A stretch of 64,000 bases of DNA from Loripinus fragilis. Taxonomy: Eukaryota > Mollusca > Bivalvia > Lucinida > Lucinidae. The notes under the pieces were generated by a model. That model saw nothing but the letters and a program-made list of their open reading frames with translations, had not been told where the DNA came from and made no database searches. Where the stretch lies: contig OZ026515.1 of the NCBI GenBank assembly GCA_964019695.1, forward strand, positions 39,138,994 through 39,202,993, in the 5' to 3' direction. How positions within the stretch are numbered: position 1 is the stretch's first letter; each line of letters starts with the position of its first letter. Made by a program: the position numbers and the translations under genes. Shown here piece by piece: positions 22,651-33,800 of the stretch.

Positions 22651-23045
22651 CTAGATCTATGTATTAAATCCAAACATACATATATTATACATTATAGCCC
22701 TCAGATCACACCCACTCTCTTGTAAAGGTACAAAATTGATCATAGTAAAAAGATTTAATTAACAACAAAATATATAGAGGAATGAAAATATTTGGAAGCA
22801 CATTTAAACTGTAAATATGATTTAAAGACAACACACTGCGAGTTTGGTACTTATCGAATATGCGCATAAGACTCATTTAAGTCCATGTTGTCGAATCCAG
22901 AGGGGCTGGAAGTTCAAATTTTTTATCTGAGCCTTCCTCCACTTCCTTTCTTTGTGTATGTGAGAAGGGAAGGCTCTGGCGAGACTGCACATATGTTCAC
23001 CCATGCGATAAGTACCAAATTCTTGTGTGCTGGCACATATACATA

Positions 23046-23248
23046 CAGTAAAACCTGTCTTTAGCGGCCACTCTAAAATAGACAAAACATATGTTTTAAA
23101 GATAGATGGTAGCTTAATGCAGGTCAAACGTATTGCAGAATGCTCTTTGAGCATTCTGCAATACGTTTGACTTGCATTAAACGATAATGGGTCTTGAAAC
23201 CCAATTTTTGGTCTTCTTTTTAGTGGCTGCTTAAGACAGGTTTTACTG
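23046..23248. mobile_element. Tigger/pogo-like MITE
   Basis: The termini CAGTAAAACCTGTCTT and its inverse complement are flanked by TA on both sides (23044-23045, 23249-23250). The interior is a near-perfect foldback around 'aatgctctttgagcatt'. A TA duplication with CAGT termini is typical of pogo/Tigger-derived MITEs. Confidence 0.8.
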
Positions 23249-23299
23249 TACACAGACACACATATATGATTCCTTCATACAAGAAGGAATATAATATGG

Positions 23300-23540
23300 G
23301 CCTCGGCGTGAGAAACCCTGTCTTTGGGGGTTTGCAAACAACAAAGGCGCAGACCAGCCTGCGCATCCACACAGACTGATCAACACCTTTGTTATTCGCT
23401 TATTTGATTGTCATATCTAAACTTGCTACAAGCGAAATTTCAATTTTGTAGCTAGTCCCTAAAGCTGGATAGACTGGTTTGAATCTCGCTTTGTTGGAAG
23501 CCCCAAAGATAGGTTTTCTCGCGACGAGGCCCATACAATA
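23300..23540. mobile_element. Dispersed palindromic repeat (family D)
   Basis: Blocks 'aaaccctgtcttt', 'tttgcaaacaacaaaggcgc' and 'agactgatcaacacctttgt' recur at 33525-33770, 43560-43790, 53440-53665 and partly at 26400-26500 and 37080-37720. The ends 'gagaaaccctgtctttggg' and 'ccccaaagataggttttctc' are inverted. Non-coding. Confidence 0.65.
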
Positions 23541-24050
23541 TAAATGGAATTATGACGGCAATATTAAGAACATTGACTAGTATAACATTGCACATAGTGG
23601 TATCTAGCACATTTAAGTATTTCTAACACTATTGCACTCAGAGGGACCAAACCTCCTAGGGAGCTAGGGCAACTCTGAATGCCATGAGTTAAGCCAGCTC
23701 ATATGAAAGTTATGTAATGCATGATAAAACAAATAAAATGATGTGCCGGCCAGATCAGACTGGGTGGATCAAGCATAGACTATGATCAGACTGGGCGGAT
23801 CAAGCATAGACTCAGATCAGACTGGGCGGATCAAGCATAAACTCTGATAATAATATCCGCCCAGTCTGATCAGTCTTTGCTATGCACATGAAGAAACAAT
23901 GAGTCCTTGGTTACTGATCAAGTGAATGGTAAAGAATCAGAAATGACTGGAATGATGTCCAAACTGGTCTGAGTCTTAGCTGGGTGCACAATAAAATTTG
24001 TTAGTTTTGTCATAATCAGACTGATATGGTACTATTCACACATGCAAATA
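23541..24050. other. Unassigned region with a short tandem repeat
   Basis: 23745-23850 has about four units of 'gatcagactgggcggatcaa'. Nothing else is recognised. Confidence 0.5.
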
Positions 24051-24051
24051 G

Positions 24052-24258
24052 TCATTCTTTGTGTTGATGCTTTACATGGCAGTAAGCAATTTTTCAGTCA
24101 TGTCGGGACATTTTCCTGTCTTCCAGGGTTTAACCAGTACTAAGCAGAGTATAAAGTGTCTTACTCAAAGACACAACACAATGCCTCTGGCGAATCTCGA
24201 ACTAGCAAGCCTTTGATCCCAAATTTAACACTCAATGACTGAGCCAATGAGCTAAAAA
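24052..24258 (-). mobile_element. tRNA-derived SINE, diverged
   Basis: On the minus strand the head begins beside the A-run at 24254. It has 'ggctcagtcattgag' and an altered B box near 24200. The conserved body words 'agtactggttaaacc' and 'gacatgactgaaaaattg' follow. It belongs to the same family as 26505-26705 and 53664-53975. Confidence 0.65.
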
Positions 24259-24569
24259 AAAAAAAAAAAAAGTCATGGTGGTAAATGTCTTCATAGACTG
24301 GCATACTTTGTGTTTGTAAGCAGAGAAGTACCTGACAAGAATGTGTGGCCTATCAGATGGTTAAGTGTTCAATAGTAGCTTACTGTTAACCACTTATATT
24401 TGGTGGTAAGTTCAATTTTCGGCTATTTGCTATATAAATGAAAATTACCGAAATAAAAGACAGTGAAATACAATTTCAAATTCAGTAACACAATATGCAA
24501 TAAATGGTCACTCACTCATGGTCTGTTGTTATATGTATCAATAAAACAATTTCAAAAAGTTTCCTCCAT

Positions 24570-24655
24570 TGAGTAAACCTCTCCTTAAAAGGGGCAACTC
24601 TTAGAGAAAAGAATTTGCTCCCACAGGGAGCAAATTCTTACCTCTAAGAGTAGCC
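24570..24655. repeat. Foldback hairpin
   Basis: 'gggcaactcttagag' and 'ctctaagagtagccc' plus 'gaatttgctccc/gggagcaaattc' form a strong stem. It is a short MITE-like palindrome without coding capacity. Confidence 0.7.
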
Positions 24656-24849
24656 CTATGATGATAGAAAATTACTCACATGGTCCATAAATTAAAGAAA
24701 TCACTCAAATAAATATGCCAGTCTTCTAAAAATCACAAAATTTTGATGCCACAAAATAAAGGTTTTTTCATAAGTATGTGATATGGTAAGTACTACATGT
24801 ATAATCATATGAGCTAGCTAATCACAGTTCTCTTTTATCTCAATCACTT

Positions 24850-25215
24850 TTCATAGTCAAGTTTTCACCTATTATTGTCCAGTGAACCCTACCAAGTTAC
24901 ATTCTTGGCAGATCCATTTTCAATTTTAAGGGTAGCTGACACTTTGCCAAGTTTTCCCCTATTATTGTCCAGTGAACCCTACCAAGTTACATTCTTAGCA
25001 GATCCATTTTAAATTTTAGGGGTAGCTGGCATTTGTCAAGTTTTCACCTATTATTGTCCAGTGAACCCTTCCAAGTTACATTCTTGGCAGATTCATTTCA
25101 ATTTTAAGGGTAGCTGGCATTTTGCCAAGTTTTCCCCTATTATTGTCCAGTGAACCCTTCCAAGTTACATTCTTAGCAGATCCATTTTAAATTTTAGGGG
25201 TAGCTGGCATTTTAT
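24850..25215 (+). repeat. Tandem repeat, ~91-bp unit, four copies
   Basis: Each unit carries 'caagttttcacctattattg', 'tccagtgaaccctaccaagt' and 'agggtagctggcatttt'. Units 1 and 3 share 'cttggcag', units 2 and 4 share 'cttagcag', so pairs of units were duplicated together. Confidence 0.85.
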
Positions 25216-25696
25216 CTTATTTCATTAAGACAATTCTTATTTTATTCTTCACAGAGACAATTCACAGAGACCATCCATATTTTATTCTTCATGGAAATAA
25301 TCTATTTCTTATTCTAATGCAAAGAGTGTAGCCCAGATAAAAGTCCTGCCTTATCTCGATCCAAACTATTTGATTCTAATGTTATTCTTGAAAGGTTTGC
25401 TTGAAAAAATTAGTTTTGAAAAAATCTGCTGATGACACAAAGAGTCTGCAAAATTATCCTGTATGCAAAGAGTTAACGCTAGGTATAAGTATTCTTTATT
25501 TGAGTCTGGGTTTCTCTGGAACTATATTTTTAGAATCTTTATGATTGAACACCATATGAAAGAACAATATTCCTGCACACACAATTTACAAGGATTACTC
25601 CAAAACGTTTCTTGTGTACCCAGCACAGAAGCCCAACTCCCTAAATACTATGCCACTAAGCCTCTGAAGAGGCCACTTTAGAGACCAAAATTATTA

Positions 25697-25910
25697 ACTC
25701 TTTACTTGCCAGTGTCATCTGCTGATAATCTTTGCAAACAGTTTGGACCCAGATAAGGCAAAATGTTTTGTCAGGTCTGATCTGGGTCCAAACTCTTTGA
25801 CACTTTCATGGAATTCCTAGAAGAATTTCTTGACAAAGTTAATATTGGAAAAACAACAACAACAGCAGATGTTAAAAAATCATGAAAAATTTCCCAGCAT
25901 GCCAAGAATT
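25697..25910. mobile_element. TTAA-flanked MITE (family B)
   Basis: The left end is TTAA then ctctttacttgcc. The central palindrome is of the 'cagatcaggcc...ggcctgatctg' type. The right end is diverged. Other copies: 31133-31334, 35948-36160, 38440-38635, 44472-44881, 45247-45605, 47223-47413, 59478-59683, 60832-61040. Confidence 0.65.
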
Positions 25911-26029
25911 CAATCTCGCTACAAAGACTAGGGTAGGCCAGCTACACTAATTTTATGGTTTTGAATTAACATCTTCATCTTGATCTTGATGTCTTCTCTT
26001 GATATGTTTCACACCCACAGAATATATAT

Positions 26030-26248
26030 AACTTTTTTCATGCTCAACTCACATGTATATATAAGCATGAAATTTAAAAACCTCAATATTATCAAAATAC
26101 AAATGAGACAATTTTCTTGCTCAGATCAGTAGATAATGTCATTGTTCAGGTTATAAATTTCAAAATGCCAACAATTGTTGGCATATTAAAATTAATGACC
26201 TGAACAAATTTCATGCTCATGTGAGTTTAGCATGAAAAAAGTTCATAA
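26030..26248. repeat. Foldback repeat
   Basis: 'aacttttttcatgctcaact' at the left and its near inverse complement near 26225-26248 form long arms. The centre has 'aatgccaacaattgttggcat'. Non-coding MITE-like element. Confidence 0.7.
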
Positions 26249-26504
26249 CCTCAGGACTGGAACTGCCAACTGTTTTTTGTCCTATTATGAAATAGCATCA
26301 ATGGTATTTTCCCATATCAACAATTGCCCCTAGCGTGACTTCTTTTTAAACCATGAACTGTTCTCAAAATAGGATAGCAACAAATCACCTGAAAAAAAGA
26401 CAAAATAAATGGGTTTCAAAATTTATTTCACTGCATGCAAACAACAAAGGCACAAACCAGCCTACACATCTGCATAGTCTGATCAGCACCTTTGTAATTC
26501 ACTT

Positions 26505-26705
26505 CCTGGGAGCACAGTGGCTCAGTGGTAGAGTGCTTGACTCGAGACCGAGGGGCCGTGGGTTGGAGCCTCACCGGCGTCACTGCATTGTGGTCCTTGA
26601 GCAGACACATTTATCCTAGCTTAGTGCTGGTTCAACCCAGGAAGACCCGTCCCTGTTTAACTGAAAGATTGTTGATGGGACGTAAAGAATCAAATCAAAC
26701 AAACA
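26505..26705 (+). mobile_element. tRNA-derived SINE
   Basis: The head has A box TGGCTCAGTGGTAGAG and a slightly altered B box ggttggagcctc. The body ends in 'gggacgtaaagaatcaaatc' and an AAAC tail. A 9-bp target duplication aattcactt flanks it (26496-26504 and 26706-26714). The plus frames 26353-26619 and 26525-26719 are shadows. Confidence 0.9.
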
Positions 26706-26772
26706 AATTCACTTACTGAAAAGGAGAATAGCTTAACTTACTACCTGCTTGCATACACAAATTAGGGAAGTA

Positions 26773-27171
26773 CAGTAAAACCTGTGTAAAATGGCCACTC
26801 TAAAAAAGACAGAAAATTGGTTTTCAAGACTGATTATCGCTTAATGCAGGTCAAAAGTATTGCAGCATTCTGTAATACTTTTGGCCTTCATTTAGCTACC
26901 ATTTGACATTAAGATCATTGTTTTGTCTATTTTTGTTTGTTTGATTTGATTCTTTACATCCCATCAACAATCTTTCAGTTATAAAGGGACTGGTCTTCCT
27001 GGGTTGAACCAGTACTAAGCTAGAATTAATATTCTTGCTCAAGGACACAACGCAGTGATGCCGGTGAGGCTCTAACCCGCGGCCCCTTGGTCTCAAGTCA
27101 AGCACTCTACCACTGAGCCACTGTGCTCCCTTTTTCTATTTTTGAGTGGCCATTTTACACAGGTTTTACTG
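26773..27171. mobile_element. Tigger/pogo-like MITE interrupted by a SINE
   Basis: The termini CAGTAAAACCTGTGTAAAAT and its inverse complement are flanked by TA. The interior foldback resembles the MITE at 23046-23248. The SINE at 26936-27134 lies inside, close to the right arm. Confidence 0.85.
26936..27134 (-). mobile_element. tRNA-derived SINE nested in a MITE
   Basis: It is the reverse complement of the 26505-26705 family with head at 27131 and AAAC tail at the left. The 10-bp target duplication tctatttttg is exact (26926-26935 and 27135-27144). It is younger than the MITE that holds it. Confidence 0.9.
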
Positions 27172-27399
27172 TACAGATAGGCTCCTACCAAACATTAGAC
27201 CTCAAGACCCACTAGATAGCTGTGCATGCACGTTTGAAAAGACTTTATGCATATGCGATAAGTACCAAAATCTCATTAACATTAAATCTCAAAAGAACTG
27301 AAGAAATAAGTACTAGAAAATGAGTATGAAATTGCTGCACCAAATAAAGGCACAACAATTTTATACCGATTTAGATCTCTATCAACAGTGTTATGTTCT

Positions 27400-27538
27400 A
27401 CAGAAAATAGAAGAATTCAAGGACTTTTCAAGGTCTTTGATTGGTTTTCCAGTACTTTTCAAGGCAGATTTAATTTTCAAGGCCTTTTCAAGAAAGTCCT
27501 CTAAATTAAAGTACTTTTCAAGCCTGTGCGAACCCTGA
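27400..27538. mobile_element. hAT-like MITE part with CTTTTCAAGG repeats
   Basis: 'caaggacttttcaagg' words are repeated about six times and the right end is gcctgtgcgaaccctg. A related copy lies at 61815-62205. The terminus CAGGGTTCGCAC (minus strand) resembles hAT-type ends. The plus frame 27320-27538 reads these repeats. Confidence 0.6.
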
Positions 27539-27672
27539 TTGAGACCATTCTTTTGAGCACCCAAAACACATGTTTACATTGATGGGTAAGAAAATAGTTA
27601 CAATTTTACGCTTAACAAAACTCCTTATCTGGACCTATGGCCTATAAAGGTTAAAGTGTAAGCAATGTCTAC

Positions 27673-27818
27673 CTCTGTGACCCTTTAAAGCTGCAGCTGC
27701 GGCATCCATCTCAGCGCTCTGTATGGAGGAGGCAGAGCCGGTAGCCAATCTCTTTCCACGGAAATATACAGCAACTGTGAAATAGCGGGTGTTTGAAGGT
27801 CCTGTCACATTCACAACT
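27673..27818 (-). CDS. DROSHA: DROSHA exon 13 (dsRBD)
   Basis: 146 nt coding RYFTVAVYFRGKRLATG then SSIQSAEMDAAAAALKGHR, the beta-beta and C-terminal helix part of the dsRNA-binding domain. Acceptor TTGCAG, donor GTAGAC. The expected short last exon is not found in this window. Confidence 0.93.
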
Positions 27819-30800
27819 CTGCAATAAAAAATATTTGTGTTAAACCTTGTCATGGTGAATATTTATTTTTATTTATTATATACCCCTTGATACTACCTAG
27901 TTTCCTATACAAAAATACAAAATCCAGTATCACCCTACTAGCGTTTTCCGATTCCGTATCTCCATCCTACATATTTTACCCAAGTTCGCACTACTTTTGG
28001 AACGGTACTGTATCAAACTCCCCAGCAGTGGTGTAACTCCAGTCAGAACAATTTTAATTGAAAGTAAGGTTGCCGCTGTTGGGGAGTTTGGTACTTTGAG
28101 TAAAATTTAGAGAATATTTTCCCTGCTCATGGTCTCAAGTTCTCAATGTCCTTTCCACAGTACTGTAAATTTGGTAATTTTTCGCGAGGGTTTTAGTTTC
28201 GTGAAAATAAAATCCTCACAAATTGTAGAAATCACTCTGTCGTTTAATTTTAATTATATAGGTAAATCACGCCCTTGTCGCGAATTTCAACGTCGAAAAT
28301 ATGTGTTTTAACGCTATTTGCGAAAATAAAATTCTCGCGAAAATTTTCGAAATTTAGAGTATTGTTCCGTCAGGACACCGATATAGATTAATTTTTGTGT
28401 TTCTCCACATTTTCAGGCCTACTGATCCCCTTTACTTTAAAAATTTCAGGAAAACGGCCCAATCTGTATCCCATCTAGTTTCAATTTTTTCTAGTGATAT
28501 AATATTTCACGGGGCAAAGCTACTTAACTGCAATATAACTATAAAGAATAATTACCTCCAGCATTCTCCAAAAAGCCAGAGAATACGTGTCATTGACTCT
28601 GACAGTAATTAAATTTGAACTGTCATCGAATGAATCGAAGCAAATTGTACTTTCGATCTACACTTGTTGTTGTTAATTTTTGTAGGTATATAATGAATAC
28701 ATCATTCTTTAGTAACTTGATTGGAAGGGTCGGATCATGTCTCGTGGGTGCGCCAGAAATGTCTGGTGTGATCCGGCTGTTTCTGGCGCACCCACTTGAC
28801 GTGATCCAACCCATTAGATCAAGTTGCTAAAGTAATAATAAACTTGTATTAATGTAAATTCAATAACACTCTTGTACATTTTATGCATACTTGTAAATCT
28901 AATTACATTTTTTAACCCTTAAAGCGCCAAGAAAAAAATGCATCTGAAAATGTTGTCTGCTGAAGTCGTCTGCTGCAAATGAATGGCTAACATTACTGAC
29001 GAATAAAGTATAGAAGCAAACAGCGTGGACCCAGAACAGACTGCTTCTATAGGAGCAGTCTGTTCTGGGCCCACAGTGTTTGCCATAGAGGCTTCTTAAA
29101 CGTTTCAGCAGATGAGAAAAGCAGACAACTTTTGTTGTGATTGGTGCATTAAGGGTTAATTCAATTACATATTTGTAAATTTTATTGCATACTTGTCAAT
29201 CTAAATACATTTTTTAATTCAATTACATACTTGTAAATTCAATTACATACTTGTAAATTCAATTGCATACTTGTTAACTCAATTACGTACTTGTTAACTC
29301 AATTACGTACTTGTAAATTCAATTACTTACTTGTAAATGGGAACATCTGGATCTTCATCATTGGGATCACGTAGAACAAGACAACACTGCTGTAATTGAG
29401 ACTTAGGATCATTCCAGTCTTGGTTCATGATAAACTCCTGAAAAAGCAATATCATAGAACAAGATATAATCATTGTGATCACGTAGAACTAGACAACACT
29501 GCTGTAACTGAGACTTAGGGTCATTCCAGTCTTGGTTCATGATAAACTCCTGAAATACCAATACCATTTATTTAAGAAATAAATTCGATTTTTGTCTGTT
29601 CATGAGATCATGAACACTTCGGGTCTCATGCAAAGTAAGTGAAGCCCGAAGGGCTTCATGTTAACTTTGAAAGAGACCCGAAGTGTTCATGATCTCATGG
29701 ACAGACAAAAATTGAATTTATTACTTTTAATATATGTTTTATATTGTCTGTCAAGTATCAATTTTCAACTTTCATATTACTTTGCTGGTTTTCTGGATAT
29801 TTTTAATTATACTAGACATAACTGAGGGTTGGGAAAATCAAAAACACCATATTCCCGCATTCAACGTCATGACGATACGCACTTGACGTCAGACAAACGC
29901 CAGTAAACAAACAATGTGATTGGATGGCATTGAGGTTGGTCCGCCCAAACAGCCTGTGTGTTGGCGTGGCTGAAATAGATCCGTTCATGAAGCTATGAAC
30001 AACATCTCAAAATGAAAAGGTTCATTTAAAGACTCGCAGTCGAAATGTAAATATCAAGATATAATTGATAACTAAAACTGTGTTTTCAGAGAAAAAAGAT
30101 TTCCCCCTATCATCAAAACCAGGAGTTCAGAGATACAGTGCACACAAGCAAGTTTTGGCTTAACCTATTTTAAACTGGAAACCTCTATGTGCGTACTTCT
30201 GCAAACAGTAAAGACCAAGATGTAATGCCACAGAAATGCCACTGTTTGCTTAGACAAAATCGATCTTCAGAAAAAGAAATGCATTTTTTTTTTTAAATAA
30301 TAGCCTGTGACCCCTCAAAATATAGAACAGACCATCCTGATTTTTTTTTATTGTATGTAGCTTTATGGAAAATTCCATTGGTATGAATATGGTAAATATG
30401 GTCTGAAAATGGCAGTTTATGTTCAACAGTGACCTTGAAAATTGGGTCAGTCACCAAACCCAAAAACCAACTCTTCATTATGCTCCAATATTAAATGCAG
30501 ACAAACTTTGTTCAAAGACCGATTTCTTAACCCTTGAAGCGCCACCTATAATTTGCAGCAGCCAACAGTTTCAAAATTTGCCGCTTTTTCAAAATAACTA
30601 ATAAGGCATGATATTTCATGAGATTCGTCTGCTGGCAGACGATTCTCATGTAATATCATACCTTTAACTTATTTTTGCCGAAAATTGGGAAAGATGTCCC
30701 AAAACTTGTCGTCTGCTGCAGCCCTGATTGACGCTTTAAGGGTTAAGAGTACAGCCATGCCAATGCTAACATTACAATTCCCTTCAGTTCGACTGAAATC

Positions 30801-33800
30801 ACAAAACATTGATGCCAGATTTTTATCTAGCCAAAGACTAGAGATTTTTGTTTGTTTGGTTTGATTCTTTACGTCCCATCAACAATCTTTCAGTTAAACA
30901 TGGACAGGTCTTCCTGGGTTGAACAGTACTAAGCTAGTATAAATGTATCTTGCTCAAGGACCACAACACTGTGACGCCGATGAGATTCGAACCCGCGACC
31001 CCTCGGTCTTGAGTCAAGCACTCTCCACTGAGCCACTGCACACCCGTTTCTTTTGAGGTCAAAACATTATAAGTATATATGAGTTAAACATACAATTGTG
31101 ATATCTTGCTGTATAATGGATGAATTTGTTAACTCATGGTCTACTGCAAATTTTTTATGCTTTTTTGTTGTCTGCTGAGTTTTCCCAAATCAACTTTTTT
31201 GAAAAATTCTTTCAGCAATACCATCAGAGTGTCAAACAGCTTGTATCCAGATCAGGCCCGATGTTTTGTCGGGCCTGATCTGGGTCCAAATTGTTTGCAA
31301 AAGTTATCAGCAGAGCACACTAGTGGGTAAAGAGTTAATTAAGTCAGCACCAAAATCTCATGCGCAAAGGTAGAAAAAAATTGCTAGAAAGGGGCTCTTT
31401 CATGGTATGGGAAATTAACATGGGAGTCTGCCCACGCTTGGAATTTGATAATATTATGTTTATTAATTGTCTGGGGTATGACTTTTATATTTATGGTGCA
31501 TTTGAGTTTTTATGCAATTCCAATGCTAATTTATGACGTCATGTATAATATCACTACAATACCTTAGGGTATCCAGTTATAATCATTTCTAAAGTAATTG
31601 ACATATCATGTAACAGGCGCAGAAATGCTTTATTAAATAACTATATCATTAATAAGTTCGTTGATACTATAAATGGCTTTGTATGTATTAGGATAGAGTG
31701 TGGGCAATCATTTTTATGAGATGGTACCCCAATTTTCAACTGTATATTTTGTATTCAGTGAAATTTGGAACTAAAATTTTCACATGTTGCGGTCTTTGTC
31801 AAGATACCATTACAACTTATAAACTTTCCATAAATGTTAAGAATATGTAGACAAAATTTCATGAAATTCAGGGACCGGTAACATATTTTTTCAACTTGAT
31901 ATAAACACATGGCCCTAATTCATCAAAATGTAAAAAATACAATAATTATGTTTCTGTGTAAAACATACTTGAATACTTGCTTAGTTTGAATCACCATGCT
32001 AGTACGTTTATTGGTAAAAGTTGATATGTACAGTGTTTTTCCCTATTACTGATTGGAAAAAGACAAAAAACAATATTCTTTCATATTAAGTGTCATGATT
32101 CTTATTTAATGAAGTGCTTTCACAATAATATTACCCAAAACCATACAATATGGTGACACTGGACTTACCACATCTAGTTTAGAATGTTAAAACTACATCT
32201 AACCAATGTTACACTTAATATGTAACATTATTAAGAATTTTAATTCATACAGAAGAGAAACCTTATGACAAGTCAGTTCATACAGGAGAAGAACCTTATA
32301 TCGATGGTTTTATAATTGTAGGCCTCATTAATAAACCTGGTTCACAAGAATAAGCCCCTGTCAAACCTATTGGTTAAAATTAACCATTTTGGTCACAGAG
32401 AACTCTTGGCTTCAAAGGTATTGCTAAATTAATGCTTAAATCTTCTCTATTTATTCTGTTTTGTAAAACTGATGCTGATTTCCATCAAATGGCAACATTT
32501 ATTCTTTGGCTGGATGTATATTCCAGGCATACAGTTTCGTTTCTGGACCTCACTTATTCATGTAGAACACTGTTCTGTGATACCTTTGATATGACTCTGT
32601 TACACTTTATCCTGGTCACGGCACCAAAATTTGGTTACTCGAGCTCAGTTGGGATGTATGGAAATATTTGGTCTTCTTGTTTTCACACGTTTATTGATAG
32701 GATATTATGTTTCTTAAACAATATCATGCAGGACTTGAGAAAGTGATACACATTGTCTTGGCCCCTTAGTGCCATGACATGGGGCCATGACCTTTGGCAT
32801 TTCCGGCCATTGAATCATTTGAAATTGTCTAAACATGTCTTTCTTTAAGAAAAGTGGAAGTAGATTTAAAAACAACCCCCTTCTGTTGAGTTATTGATTC
32901 ATTTCAACTAAATAATTAATTTTGTTAAAACTGACCTATACCCATAAGAGGTAGGAAATGACAAAGTTACCGGCTTTGGATTTTCATGAAATTTGGCTCA
33001 GATCAGTAGGATATATATGGCATGTTTTTGTGATAATATGATATCTTGACAAAGACTAGAACATATCGATCTTTGGAATTTAATGTTGAATGTTTTGTAA
33101 TTTTCTGAAAAAAAATATTGAAATTTTATAATCACTTCTTCAGAAAACGTAAATCATAATACATCCAAATGGTTTTTTGGTATTAATATAATGCCTATGG
33201 TATTTTTGATTTAATCTGGATGATAAATCATAGAAATAAACAAAACTATAGATTTAGGACATGGAAATTTAGAGACAGGTGCCACCTTACAGGTGGAGTA
33301 CGTCAGGGTTGCTTCCTAAGCCTTATTCTTAACAATCTAATTCAATACATACATTTTCATAGTTTGTATATAACGAGTCATTATTATGCAAAGTTTAAAG
33401 AAAATCCATGCGTGGGCACAGATGCAAGACCCCCTTTGGCAGAGAACAGATAAAAATTGGATGAATATGAATCAATTATATAATAACACAACTAAATTGA
33501 CTGTAAATCAAAAGTTCATGTGGTCCTTGATGTCAGAAGACCTGTCTTTCGTGGTTTGCAAACAACACTGGTGCAGACCAGCCTGTACATCCATGCAGAC
33601 TGATCAGCCCTTTTGCTATTCACTTTTTTCAATGTATCATATCTAAATTGCTACCGTTGAAATCTCAATTTTCTAGCAAGTTTCTTTCGCTGAGGAAAAT
33701 GATTTGAGTGTTGCTTTGTCGGAAACCCCGAAGACAGGTTTTGTCGTTTTGAGGCCCATATAGTTTAAACTACCCATAAAGTGTTCAATGTGCTAAAAAA

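Noticed and set aside
22873..23259. 128-codon minus-strand frame
   Set aside because: It spans a Tigger-like MITE and its foldback; no conserved domain.
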